Positions 33,146 to 41,434 of a stretch of DNA of 64,000 bases are shown here, piece by piece. This DNA comes from Nitrospira_C sp036376045 (GTDB lineage Bacteria > Nitrospirota > Nitrospiria > Nitrospirales > Nitrospiraceae). The stretch's first letter is position 1, and each line of letters opens with the position of its first letter. The notes below the pieces were generated by a model. The model saw only the letters and a program-made list of their open reading frames with translations. It was not told the origin of the DNA and ran no database searches. The stretch is taken from NCBI GenBank assembly GCA_036376045.1, contig DASVBB010000116.1, positions 4,350 through 68,349 of the forward strand, given 5' to 3'. The translations under genes and the position numbers were made by a program.

Positions 33146-33607
33146 TCACAACCATCGGCGGACTGTACGGATATAGGCGCTGAACTGTCCGCCGAACTTC
33201 ATTGAGAGCGCGCGCTCTTCCGGGACGATCTGGAATCGGTTGATGTACAGCACGAAGAGGGGCGGCAGAGCAAAGACCAAGAGATGGCTGAGCCACACGG
33301 CCCATGCGAAGAGCGCGAGCAGCAAGCCGAGGTACATGGGATTGCGGCTGACGCGGTAGATACCGGAGGTGACCATGGCGGTCGCTGCTTCAGGGGAAAG
33401 CGGATTGATTGTGGTTTTCGCCCGGCGAAACTCCAACAGGCCAGCGAGAGAGACCGCAGCGCCTGCACTGAACAACATGATTGCGACGGCGGTGCGCCAT
33501 GGCATGTCCAAGGTCAAGGTCGGTTCGTATCTTGAAATCAGCCACATGAGCGCACCAAGGACCAGAGCAACCGCCGGGGGAGGGACCTTGTGTTCTAATG
33601 CGTTCAT
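33146..33607 (-). CDS. ICMT/PEMT-like membrane methyltransferase family protein
   Basis: 153 residues from the ATG at 33607, with GAGGGCG upstream. There are four hydrophobic helices. The C-terminal half matches the isoprenylcysteine carboxyl methyltransferase/phospholipid methyltransferase fold: SGIYRVSRNPMYLGLLL, where R-NP-Y/MY is the SAM-binding helix signature, then VPEERALSMKFGGQFSAYIRTVRRWL, the conserved EE-L-xFG-xY-xYxxxVRRW motif. It probably methylates a lipid or small hydrophobic substrate at the membrane. No pathway partner is adjacent. Confidence 0.88.
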   Translation of the reverse strand: MNALEHKVPPPAVALVLGALMWLISRYEPTLTLDMPWRTAVAIMLFSAGAAVSLAGLLEFRRAKTTINPLSPEAATAMVTSGIYRVSRNPMYLGLLLALFAWAVWLSHLLVFALPPLFVLYINRFQIVPEERALSMKFGGQFSAYIRTVRRWL

Positions 33608-33962
33608 GACGCCCTCTATTACAGCATAAATACCCCAGGAGAGTCTTCCGGAGCGAAGCCCGTTCAAGCGGGTTCTTGAGCATCGTCCTTTTGCTTTCCC
33701 GTCGCAGTTCTTCCACCGTTACTTTCTCTGGATGTTGATCGGGGCCTATGCCGTGGTTGCGGTTGCGCCGGCGTCCTGGCCTTTGGATCAGAGACACCAC
33801 GCGGCCAGTACAGACGCCGTAAGAAACACGTAGGTCTGGATCTGCTCGTGTGCTGCGAAGTGCCTCTCCCTTCGCGTGGTTACGAGGCGAGCCGGAAACC
33901 TCTGCTACACTTTCCATAGGAACGGCCGCCTGGCAAACAGGGGGCAGGAAAGGAGACCACAC
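33608..33962. other. intergenic region, no gene seen
   Basis: 355 bp between divergent genes. Frames present here are not preceded by ribosome binding sites and have no family resemblance. I see no tRNA-like or strongly structured element. Confidence 0.4.
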
Positions 33963-34367
33963 ATGACACACCGGATGAGCCATCAGTCGCGCGTGACATG
34001 TCTCTGGATCGTTAGTCTGTTGAGCATCCTGCTTTCAGTATCGATGGCCGACGCCAAATCGTCTCAGCCTTCGAGTGGCAAGAATGTCAACGCAATGGCG
34101 TGCGATTATCGCGCCCATCCAACGATTACGACGGTCTCGCCCACCCATGTCAAACCCGGTCAAAAAATTACGATCAGCGGGAAGAATTTCGGGACCAAGC
34201 ACTGTTTTCACAGTGTATCGTTCGGGCCTAAGAGTACACATGCCTGGACGTATGTGAGCCCGACGACCGTGGAAGCGACGGTGCCCGATCTTCGACCCGG
34301 CACCGTTCCCGTGACCGTTTCCACCGAGGGTGGCACGTCAGAGTACACCCTCGACGTTTCCAAATAG
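33963..34367 (+). CDS. exported IPT/TIG-domain protein
   Basis: 134 residues from the ATG at 33963, with AAAGGAG upstream. A signal peptide (ending SMADA) is followed by one Ig-like IPT/TIG domain at about 53-132: PTITTVSPTHVKPGQKITISGKNFG ... VSFGPKSTHAWTYVSPTTVEATVPDLRPGTVPVTVSTEGGTSEYTLDV. IPT domains occur in receptors and surface-exposed polysaccharide-binding proteins. A free single domain this small probably acts as a binding module or inhibitor; no ligand can be named. Two cysteines (about 47 and 81) may be bonded. A strong hairpin follows its stop. Confidence 0.85.
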   Translation: MTHRMSHQSRVTCLWIVSLLSILLSVSMADAKSSQPSSGKNVNAMACDYRAHPTITTVSPTHVKPGQKITISGKNFGTKHCFHSVSFGPKSTHAWTYVSPTTVEATVPDLRPGTVPVTVSTEGGTSEYTLDVSK

Positions 34368-34386
34368 CCATCGGACATTCCGGCTT

Positions 34387-34419
34387 TGAGGAGCCAACGG
34401 TGACGCCGTTGGCTCCTCA
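34387..34419 (+). terminator. 14-bp perfect hairpin after the IPT/TIG gene
   Basis: Arms tgaggagccaacgg (34387-34400) and ccgttggctcctca (34406-34419) around a 5-base loop, 20 bp past the stop of the IPT/TIG gene. No strong T-run follows, but position and perfect stem favour a terminator. Confidence 0.75.
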
Positions 34420-34661
34420 GCACTCACCGCACTGATTGACTTCTCCCGGGTCTCTCACTAGAGTCCAGCACAGCGATTTCAAAGCCAACCGCCATGAGCC
34501 ACCAGCTGACGGTCACGCCCAAACCTGCCTGTCACCTCGCCGACAGCGACACCTGAACCGAACGTCCCTCTGATGACATCTTTACTTGCGATCACTCCGT
34601 GCCACCTGATGGCGACTTTCGACGACCGTCGAGCGGCCGGTCCGGGCAGGATACACCGCTC

Positions 34662-35897
34662 ATGAGCGCTCCCACACCTGTCGTTCCGGCGCGCAAGGCG
34701 GCGGTGCTCTTCATCCTTGTGACCGTCCTGCTCGACATGCTCTCGTTCGGGATCATCATCCCGGTCTTGCCGAAGCTCGTTGAGGAATTCCTCGCCGGCG
34801 ATACCGCGCAGGCCGCCATCATCTATGGCTTGATGGGTACCGCCTGGGCACTGATGCAATTCGTCTGCTCGCCGATTCAAGGTGCCTTGTCCGACCGCTT
34901 CGGACGCAGACCGGTCGTGTTGTTGTCGAATCTGGGGTTGGGGCTCGATTACATCGTGATGGCCCTGGCGCCGAACGTCATCTGGCTCGTGATCGGGCGG
35001 ACAATCTCCGGCATTGCGTCGTCCAGTTTCAGCACCGCCGGCGCCTACATCGCCGACGTCACACCGGTGGAGCAGCGGGCGGCGGCGTACGGAAAAATCG
35101 GCATGGTGTTCGGTTTGGGGTTCGTATTCGGGCCGGCCATGGGAGGATGGCTTGGCGCGTTCGATCCGCGATGGCCCTTCTGGGGTGCGGCCGCTCTCAG
35201 CCTGTTGAATGCCTGCTATGGATACTTCGTGCTTCCAGAATCGTTGCCGGAGCACCGCCGGATGGCCTTTGCCTGGCGGCGGGCGAATCCGGTCGGTTCG
35301 CTCGTGCTGCTGCGCTCGCATCATGAACTATTCGGCCTCGCGGCGGTGGCGTTTCTCGGCTACCTCGCCCATGCGGTGCTCCCGAGCACGTCGGTCCTTT
35401 ATATGGGGTATCGGTACGGCTGGGGGCCTGCGGCGGTCGGCCTGATGATGGCCGGTGTCGGCGTCGCAGCGATGATCGTCCAGGGCGGGCTCATCCGTCC
35501 GATCACGGCGCGGTTCGGCGAACGCACGACGCTCCTCGCCGGCTCGCTCAGCGGTGCGGCCGGATTTTTCACGTACGGTGCGGCGCCCGAGGGCTGGATT
35601 TTCTGCCTGGGCATCCCTGTGATGGCATTTTGGGGATTGTCGGGCCCGGCGACGCAGGCGCTGATGAGCCGCCGCGTGAGCGCATCGGAGCAGGGCCAGC
35701 TCCAAGGCGCGATCGCGAGCATCAACGGTGTGACCGGCTTGATCGGTCCGACGCTGTTCACTCAGGTGTTTGCCTATTTCATCGGACCCGGTGCGTTGTG
35801 GCGCTTGCCCGGTGCGCCGTTTGTATTAGCCTCGCTCCTGCTCGTCCTCGCGGCAGTGATCGCCTGGCGAACGACTGATCCGAACCGCACGCGGTAA
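34662..35897 (+). CDS. TetA-like MFS drug/proton antiporter
   Basis: 411 residues from the ATG at 34662, with AGGA 10 bases upstream. Twelve membrane helices; MFS motif A is GALSDRFGRRPVVLLS in the loop between helices 2 and 3, and motif C-like G residues are in GKIGMVFGLGFVFGPAMGGWLG, characteristic of the 12-TM DHA1 group including TCR/TetA. It should export a hydrophobic drug in exchange for protons. Substrate specificity cannot be inferred, and a tetracycline role should not be assumed. No TetR-type regulator is adjacent. Confidence 0.88.
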   Translation: MSAPTPVVPARKAAVLFILVTVLLDMLSFGIIIPVLPKLVEEFLAGDTAQAAIIYGLMGTAWALMQFVCSPIQGALSDRFGRRPVVLLSNLGLGLDYIVMALAPNVIWLVIGRTISGIASSSFSTAGAYIADVTPVEQRAAAYGKIGMVFGLGFVFGPAMGGWLGAFDPRWPFWGAAALSLLNACYGYFVLPESLPEHRRMAFAWRRANPVGSLVLLRSHHELFGLAAVAFLGYLAHAVLPSTSVLYMGYRYGWGPAAVGLMMAGVGVAAMIVQGGLIRPITARFGERTTLLAGSLSGAAGFFTYGAAPEGWIFCLGIPVMAFWGLSGPATQALMSRRVSASEQGQLQGAIASINGVTGLIGPTLFTQVFAYFIGPGALWRLPGAPFVLASLLLVLAAVIAWRTTDPNRTR

Positions 35898-36032
35898 TAT
35901 TGCGCGCACTAGGTGCAACAGCGTCAGAATTACTCTCACAGATTTCGACGGTTTTTGTCTTGATGTCCGACAAGGATTTCTTTCAGAATACCAACGAGGC
36001 CGCGCACCGCTCTCATGGCCTCCTGGTGATCA

Positions 36033-36740
36033 ATGCGATGTGGACGATTCCCAGCTTTCCTGCTCGCTTCCCTGCTCCTCATTCCCGGGGAAGCGGCTCC
36101 TGCCGGTGCTCCCGCATCGCCGGAGGAGCAGGGGGCTCCCGTGACGGTGAAGGTGCTCGAGCCTCCATCGATGGACCATTCGCCGGTGGCGGACGGGATT
36201 GTGGATCGTTATTTGTTGACCCCGCGAGGAGACGTCAACGGATTGCTGTTGCGCGACGGCTCCCAAATGCATGTCACACTTCGAGCGGCTGAGGATCTCA
36301 CGAAAAATATCCAGCCGGGCGATCGGGTCCTGGTGCATGGCCGCCGGGTATCTGATTCACCTCTGGTGCGGCCCGATGTGATCATCAATGTGACAGATGG
36401 CCGATCGTTTACTGTGCCCTATCGGCTGGATCTTGAGATGCCTCCCAGGGAAGAACGGCCGGCGGTCAACGAGATGATGGCGATCGGGACTATTGAGGTG
36501 CTGCTCTACGACCCACTGAAGGGCATCGTGAATGGCGCGCTCTTGTCCGATGGCACCCAGTTTCGGTTGCCCCCTGATGTGGGCGAACACTTTCACGCCT
36601 CGCTGCGGAGGGATATGGACGTGGAAGTCCGTGGGTACGGTACGGCCACGGCGTATGGAAGTGCTCTCGAAGCAACGGCGATCGGCCGGAAAGGCCAGCC
36701 GTTGACTCATCTGGATGCTTCAATCCAGCAGCTGCGCTGA
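36033..36740 (+). CDS. exported beta-rich protein of unknown function
   Basis: 235 residues. A signal peptide of about 23 residues (LLASLLLIPGEAAPAGA) is followed by two similar beta-rich modules: about 50-115 (GIVDRYLLTPRGDVNGLLLRDGSQMHVTLRAAEDL ... GDRVLVHGR) and about 150-215 (GTIEVLLYDPLKGIVNGALLSDGTQFRLPPDVGEHF ... DVEVRGYG). Each looks like an OB-fold and they appear to be an internal duplication. No enzyme motif is visible. The alpha/beta hydrolase gene follows 28 bp downstream, so they may be an operon. The ribosome binding site is weak. Confidence 0.7.
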   Translation: MRCGRFPAFLLASLLLIPGEAAPAGAPASPEEQGAPVTVKVLEPPSMDHSPVADGIVDRYLLTPRGDVNGLLLRDGSQMHVTLRAAEDLTKNIQPGDRVLVHGRRVSDSPLVRPDVIINVTDGRSFTVPYRLDLEMPPREERPAVNEMMAIGTIEVLLYDPLKGIVNGALLSDGTQFRLPPDVGEHFHASLRRDMDVEVRGYGTATAYGSALEATAIGRKGQPLTHLDASIQQLR

Positions 36741-36768
36741 CACCACGAGCGGACTCCTCTCTCTCCTC

Positions 36769-37467
36769 ATGAGCCGACCGATAGAGACACTGTCCATACG
36801 GATCTCCGAGTCTGTTGGGCCTGTTGATGCCGTACTGCTTCGTCCGGATGATGCGAGGTTTCTGTTGGTCCTCGCTCACGGGGCGGGGGCAGGGATGCAC
36901 CACCCCTTCATGGGGCGGATTGCTGATGAACTCGCCGGCTGCGGCGTCGCAACGCTGAGATATCAGTTTCCCTACATGCAGCAGCGAGAGAAGAGGCCTG
37001 ACTCTCCGAAGGTGATGACCGCATCGGTACGTGCAGCGGTCGCCACGGCGTCGGAGCTTGTTCCCGGTCTCCCGTTGTTGGCTGGAGGCAAATCGCTCGG
37101 AGGACGAATGACGTCGCTCGCATATGCCGGTGAGCGGCCCGGTGCCAACGCCGGCACGGCGGCTGTGAGCGGATTCGTGTTTGTTGGCTTTCCTTTACAT
37201 CCGGCAGGCCGTCCCGGCATCCAACGCGCCGAGCACTTGGCGCGGGTGCAGGTGCCGATGTTGTTTCTCCAAGGCACGCGCGACGCGCTGGCCGATCTGG
37301 AGCTGCTCCGTCCGGTCTGTGCCAAGCTTGCGTCTCGCGCCACACTGCATGTGGTGAACGGCGCCGACCACTCGTTTCATGTCTTGAAGCGCTCTGGAAG
37401 GACGGATGTCGACGTCGTTACTGAACTCGCACGCACTGTGGCGGCCTGGGCGGAGACCTTGGCGTAA
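36769..37467 (+). CDS. alpha/beta hydrolase (KANL3/Tex30-like, dienelactone-hydrolase superfamily)
   Basis: 232 residues from the ATG at 36769. Features: LAHGAGAGMHHPFM (oxyanion-hole region at about 33-46), the nucleophile elbow in AGGKSLGGRM with Ser in G-K-S-L-G, PMLFLQGTRDALAD (acid loop Asp) and NGADHSFHVLK (catalytic His). This combination, with HGAGAGMxHPFM and GGKSMGGRM, is typical of the bacterial KANL3/Tex30-like group of unknown substrate. Cytoplasmic. It lies downstream of the duplicated OB-like exported protein. Confidence 0.88.
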   Translation: MSRPIETLSIRISESVGPVDAVLLRPDDARFLLVLAHGAGAGMHHPFMGRIADELAGCGVATLRYQFPYMQQREKRPDSPKVMTASVRAAVATASELVPGLPLLAGGKSLGGRMTSLAYAGERPGANAGTAAVSGFVFVGFPLHPAGRPGIQRAEHLARVQVPMLFLQGTRDALADLELLRPVCAKLASRATLHVVNGADHSFHVLKRSGRTDVDVVTELARTVAAWAETLA

Positions 37468-37551
37468 GACACCGTGGTTGATCAGGTGCGGCGGGGAGGG
37501 GTGGTCGGTGAGACTACACAACCTTGCTGCGGCGCTCTCGGTCGCGGCGGC

Positions 37552-38091
37552 CTAAGGATTCCTCATGTCGATGCTGCCGGGCACCGAGGGCACATAATTC
37601 GGGTCGATGTTTTCCCACAGCCCGGCATGATCCCCGCTGGCTCCCCAGCCTCGCATGTACAGGAGCATCAACACCGGCTCCGTCTTGGACCGCTGTTGGC
37701 CGGTCACGCGTCCGACTACCGTCGCACGTGCCCAGTTCCGAAACTTGGGTGGGGCCTGCTGCTTCGGAACCGCCACCCAGTACGAGCCGCCTTCCGCGCT
37801 CCCAATGTCGGCCGGGCGATGCGGTTTATAATCCTGGTCGAGCGGGCGGTTCGTGAGGCGCAAGAACAGATACTGCCCGTATTCTTCCTCTTCCGTGATC
37901 GTCCCTCCCAGCAGGATGACTTTCCCCACGTAGGGCTGCGGGTTTGCGCTCAGCATGGTGAGTGTGACGCCGGGCTCGGCCATCCACACATAGCGTCTCG
38001 GCACAGAGGAGCACCCCCACACTGCGACGGTCATGGTGACGGCCAGCATGAGGACGGCTGTCCATCGCTGCATCAGACGGCACGAGGGCAT
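37552..38091 (-). CDS. Slp family outer-membrane lipoprotein
   Basis: 179 residues from the ATG at 38091 (ATGs at 38073 and 38118 are possible). The lipobox VAVWGC gives Cys27. The mature domain is the Slp fold: LTMLSANPQPYVGKVILLGGTITEEEEYGQYLFLRLTNRPLDQDYKPHRP, then ARATVVGRVTGQQRSKTEPVLMLLYMRGW. In enterobacteria Slp is a starvation-inducible outer-membrane lipoprotein; its function is still unclear. The gene stands alone, convergent with the alpha/beta hydrolase gene. Confidence 0.85.
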   Translation of the reverse strand: MPSCRLMQRWTAVLMLAVTMTVAVWGCSSVPRRYVWMAEPGVTLTMLSANPQPYVGKVILLGGTITEEEEYGQYLFLRLTNRPLDQDYKPHRPADIGSAEGGSYWVAVPKQQAPPKFRNWARATVVGRVTGQQRSKTEPVLMLLYMRGWGASGDHAGLWENIDPNYVPSVPGSIDMRNP

Positions 38092-38170
38092 AGAATTGCG
38101 TCCGGGATTGTGGGGCACAATGCGGGCGCATTGTACGTGTTTGCAGCGGCGGGGTCTATGGCGGGGAACG

Positions 38171-38395
38171 TTATCTCAAATCGCGGACCGGCCCCCGCCA
38201 GAGGCCCTCGGGGATCTGTTCTAGGGGGATGAGTTGATTAAACCACTGGACCACAAATTTTCCACCGATTTCCGTCGCGTGCGGCTGCATCTGGATGACT
38301 TGGAGCAATACCTTGAAGTGCACGCGAGAGGAGAGGTCGTCATAGCGGAACCAGTAGAATCCGGCCTGATCGGGCGGTGTAGTGGCAAGCGTCAT
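38171..38395 (-). CDS. small conserved-looking hypothetical protein
   Basis: 74 residues from the ATG at 38395, with AAGGTG 9 bases before it (a longer start at 38419 is possible). It is soluble and has an even composition with GFYWFRYDDLSS near the start and a beta-rich middle (RVHFKVLLQVIQMQPHATEIGGKFVVQWF). The 'GxYWFR' opening resembles small hypothetical proteins I associate with this kind of genome. No function known. It lies between the Slp gene and the MKVICAWC-type gene, all on the minus strand. Confidence 0.6.
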   Translation of the reverse strand: MTLATTPPDQAGFYWFRYDDLSSRVHFKVLLQVIQMQPHATEIGGKFVVQWFNQLIPLEQIPEGLWRGPVRDLR

Positions 38396-38504
38396 GGGCG
38401 CACCTTGGATGATAACCACTCTATTGTACGCCGTCTTAGACTGAGGATAAAGCTGGGAAGGCCCCTCGTTTACTATCTACGTAGTCTACCGATGGCCACA
38501 TGGA

Positions 38505-38849
38505 TCAGGTCGCGAGCTGCAATTCCTGATCGACAAGCCCCACATGGACAGGATCGTCACTGAAGGGAAGGCCCAATTGTGCGGCGGACAGTCGATGCTG
38601 GTGCCGACGGCGCCAGGGGGTGGTGCAATTTGGCAACACCGGGGAAGTTGACGACCTTGGTTGGATACGAGGTTGTCTTGGCCGATGCAATCGTGGAGTT
38701 TGCATCTTGAGTCCCTTGATCTGCCGTAACAAGACCTGTTCATGATCGATACAGATCCCATGGGAGGTGAGTTCCACGTCAAAGAGGCTGATCTCACCGA
38801 TCAGCGTCTCCTTCCCTTCATTTTCACACCAGGCGCAAATGACTTTCAT
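38505..38849 (-). CDS. MKVICAWC-type small Cys/His protein, possibly with frameshifted tail
   Basis: From the ATG at 38849 the protein opens MKVICAWCENEGKETLIGE and continues to SHGICIDHEQVLL. The spacing C-x2-C ... H-x2-C-x2-H suggests a small zinc ribbon. Proteins of this kind are usually only 50-70 residues. Here the frame continues for about another 60 residues (Arg/Pro/Gln-rich, low coherence) after KGLKMQ, which looks like read-through past a lost stop rather than a genuine domain. The real coding end may be near 38690. Function unknown; a regulatory or nucleic-acid-binding role is possible. Confidence 0.55.
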   Translation of the reverse strand: MKVICAWCENEGKETLIGEISLFDVELTSHGICIDHEQVLLRQIKGLKMQTPRLHRPRQPRIQPRSSTSPVLPNCTTPWRRRHQHRLSAAQLGLPFSDDPVHVGLVDQELQLAT

Positions 38850-39402
38850 GACAGACTGAACGAGCAAACTTGATGCCGCATATTCTCACACACAACGCAT
38901 GGAAAGACACGCCGACGCGCAAATTTTTCTTTCTGCCCAGACGGTCGTGTAGGAAGCCGACTGCATCAACGATGCATATTCTGCCGATACCGCTGAATTC
39001 ATCAGGTTTATGAGATGGAAGCGAAATGCATACACTCGCGGGGACAATTTGAACAATTCAGCAGAACGATCCACCGAGCGCAGAGTAATCGAATCGAAGT
39101 GACTTGTGAATTGGGTAGATTGTCTACGTGGCTCAACGTACGTCGGTTGAGCAACGATCTTTGCGCAGTGATCTCTTTCGCATACACCGCACGTCAGCCT
39201 TGCGCTGACGAATCGTGTCCCAACTGTAGGCGCATCTCTCTGCGTCCATCCCAGGCGCGGGTTTTCAGGACGCACATTCATGGAGGAGGCATCTACAGCG
39301 TTCGCGTCCGAATCCGGCTAGTCATCCAGCATCTCCTTCTCGTAGAGTAAGGCTCGTCGCACAAGAGGCGACAAAGGAGCAAGCAAGGATGCTCAACAGT
39401 CA
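38850..39402. other. intergenic region, no convincing gene
   Basis: 553 bp. Open frames occur on both strands (minus 38886-39281 and plus 39015-39350), but they overlap each other, have no ribosome binding site and no family resemblance. An inverted repeat, gctcaac/gttgagc, lies at about 39132-39153. The right end carries the leader of the Ada-AlkA gene with AAAGGAG at 39373-39379. Confidence 0.45.
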
Positions 39403-39406
39403 ATGA
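39389..39406 (+). promoter_or_regulatory. five-codon leader ORF coupled to the Ada-AlkA start
   Basis: ATG at 39389, directly after AAAGGAGCAAGCAAGG, opens the frame M-L-N-S-Q and stops at 39404-39406. Its TGA overlaps the ATG (39403-39405) of the Ada-AlkA gene. The main gene has no well-spaced ribosome binding site of its own, so termination-reinitiation from this leader is plausible. Confidence 0.4.
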
Positions 39407-40980
39407 ACAATCACGATCCGTTCTATCAAGCCGTGCTGGCCCGGGATTCCCGTTTCGACGGCAAATTCTTCGTCGCGGTGAAAACCACGGGCGTGTACTG
39501 CCGTCCGATCTGCCCGGCTCGTCCGAAGCGTGAGAATGTCGAATTTTTCAAGACGGCGGCGGCGGCGGAGAAGGCCGGCTATCGACCGTGCTTACGGTGT
39601 CGGCCGGAGTCTGCTCCGGGGTCTCCCGCCTGGAACGGGACGCGCGCCACGGTCGAGCGGGCGCTGAAGCTCATCGCGCAGGGGGCTTTGGAACATCACA
39701 CCGAAGAGACATTTGCTGACCGGCTGGGTATGACGGCGCGGCATCTGAGACGGCTCTTCGAGGAGGAATTCGGCCATACCCCGAAACAACTCCATGACAC
39801 CATGAGACTCAACTTCGCCAGGAAGCTCATTACGGAGACGGATCTTCCGATGACCGAGATCGGCTTTGCGGCAGGGTTTCACTCGCTGCGCCGGTTCAAC
39901 GATGCCTTCAAGCAACGGTTCCACCGTGCACCATCTGCGCTCCGATCGGTACGGAACACCAACGAGCAGGTACCAATGGTCCGCCTGAGCCTTTCGTACC
40001 GGCCTCCTTTCGATTGGAAGGGTCTGCTTGCCTACTATCGAAGACATCAGATCGCCGGTGTCGAGACGATCGAACGCGACACCTATTCTCGTGTATTCCA
40101 ACTCCGTGAGGCACAGGCGACCGGATGGTTTCTGGCTAGACCCCATGGCCGGAAGCCGGAACTGCTTCTCGAGATCATGATCTCGGATACCAGACAGCTC
40201 TTGAATGTAGTGCAGCGCATCCGGCGTATGTTTGATTTGGATGCCGATCCGGCCGTCATCTCGGAGACGTTTGCTCGATCGCGCGCCCTCAGGTCGCTTC
40301 AAGGTTCGTATGCCGGCTTACGATTGGCTCGCGGATTCGAGCCGTTCGAAACCGCAATCGGAACGATTCTCGGCCAAGTGATTTCTGTGTCGCAGGCCTC
40401 ACGCGTGGTGAGTCAACTCGTCGCGACGTACGGGGACGAGATCCAACATCCACTCACCGGCGCGTGCGTTCGTGTCTTTCCAGGTCCGCGCACGCTGGCG
40501 GAGGCTGATCTCCGTGCATTGAAGATCACCGCACAGAAACGCGCGTCCCTCCGCGAGTTCGCCTCGCGTGTCCTGAACGGAACCCTCCTGCTTGAAGGGG
40601 AGCAAAATCCTGAGGACTTCAAACGCGCGGTCCGGACGATTCATGGAATCGGGGCATGGAGTGCTGAATACATGGCGCTCCGGGCTCTGGGCGATGCCGA
40701 TGCATTTCCAGCCACCGACCTGGTCTTGCGGCGTTTCATTGAGGCCAATCCGGAAATCGATCCCGACGTGGTCCGGCCATGGCGCGGATACTTCGCCGCA
40801 TTGCTGTGGCAACACAATACTCATGTAGCACATGAAGAAAGGCATGATAACTATGCTGAGTCACAGATTTATAGATTCACCCGTCGGGCGGCTCAAGCTG
40901 GTGGCGGACGAGTCGAGCCTCGTCGCGGTGCTCTGGCCCAACGACGGGCCATCCCGCGTCAAACTGGACGGGACGCGTGA
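39403..40980 (+). CDS. Ada-AlkA fusion: methyl-phosphotriester-sensing AraC activator plus DNA-3-methyladenine glycosylase II
   Basis: 525 residues in three parts. 1-75: Ada metal-binding domain with Cys33, Cys37, Cys63 and Cys66; Cys33 corresponds to the methyl-acceptor Cys38 of E. coli Ada. About 80-180: AraC-type helix-turn-helix (TFADRLGMTARHLRRLFEEEFG, then MTEIGFAAGFHSLRRFNDAFKQRF). About 195-480: AlkA glycosylase, with the helix-hairpin-helix (TIHGIGAWSAEYMALRALG) and catalytic Asp439 in PATDLVLRR. It senses alkylated DNA, can activate transcription and excises alkylated bases. The homologous region ends near WRGYFAALLWQ; the last 50 residues are unlike AlkA and overlap the alkyltransferase gene, so they look like read-through. 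Confidence 0.92.
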   Translation: MNNHDPFYQAVLARDSRFDGKFFVAVKTTGVYCRPICPARPKRENVEFFKTAAAAEKAGYRPCLRCRPESAPGSPAWNGTRATVERALKLIAQGALEHHTEETFADRLGMTARHLRRLFEEEFGHTPKQLHDTMRLNFARKLITETDLPMTEIGFAAGFHSLRRFNDAFKQRFHRAPSALRSVRNTNEQVPMVRLSLSYRPPFDWKGLLAYYRRHQIAGVETIERDTYSRVFQLREAQATGWFLARPHGRKPELLLEIMISDTRQLLNVVQRIRRMFDLDADPAVISETFARSRALRSLQGSYAGLRLARGFEPFETAIGTILGQVISVSQASRVVSQLVATYGDEIQHPLTGACVRVFPGPRTLAEADLRALKITAQKRASLREFASRVLNGTLLLEGEQNPEDFKRAVRTIHGIGAWSAEYMALRALGDADAFPATDLVLRRFIEANPEIDPDVVRPWRGYFAALLWQHNTHVAHEERHDNYAESQIYRFTRRAAQAGGGRVEPRRGALAQRRAIPRQTGRDA

Positions 40981-41344
40981 AGATCTTCCTCATCCCATCC
41001 TCCGTGACGCCGAGCGGCAACTGACCGAATATTTCAAGGGCGAGAGAACGGCATTCGAACTGCCACTCTCCCTGCGCGGGACGGTATTTCAACAACGGGT
41101 GTGGCAACAGCTGCTACGCATCCCATACGGCCAGACTCGGAGCTACGGTCGCCTGGCCGTCGAGCTTGGCAATGGGAACGCCTCAAGGGCGGTGGGTCTG
41201 GCCAATCGCAAAAATCCCCTCTCGATTATCGTGCCCTGCCATCGTGTGATCGGTGCCTCCGGCAAGCTGACCGGATTTGCGGGCGGACTCGAAACCAAAG
41301 CCAAATTGCTCGAGCTCGAAGGCGCCACCTCGAATCTTCCCTAG
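40853..41344 (+). CDS. ogt: methylated-DNA--[protein]-cysteine S-methyltransferase
   Basis: 163 residues from the ATG at 40853 (AAAGG 12 bases upstream); ATGs at 40832 and 40844 are possible but less well placed. The suicide-enzyme active site is IIVPCHRVI, with Cys129 in this numbering, preceded by the DNA-binding helix of the Ada_C domain (TVFQQRVWQQLLRIPYGQTRSYGRLA) and followed by GFAGGLETKAKLLELEG. It directly removes O6-alkyl groups from guanine. The start lies 128 bp inside the 3' end of the Ada-AlkA gene in another frame. The two form an adaptive-response pair. Confidence 0.95.
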   Translation: MLSHRFIDSPVGRLKLVADESSLVAVLWPNDGPSRVKLDGTREDLPHPILRDAERQLTEYFKGERTAFELPLSLRGTVFQQRVWQQLLRIPYGQTRSYGRLAVELGNGNASRAVGLANRKNPLSIIVPCHRVIGASGKLTGFAGGLETKAKLLELEGATSNLP

Positions 41345-41434
41345 CTTCGCCTCGACAGGCTGGACAACGACATCGGAGAGGCGGGATAGTACATACTCAA
41401 TCATCGTCGACTTCGTTGAGAAGGAGAACACGTC

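Noticed and set aside
34479..35324. 281-codon open frame on the minus strand
   Set aside because: Antisense to the TetA-like transporter, with Arg/His-rich shadow composition.
38886..39350. Open frames on both strands in the 38.9-39.4 kb gap
   Set aside because: They overlap each other, lack ribosome binding sites and have unlikely composition. The region is treated as noncoding.
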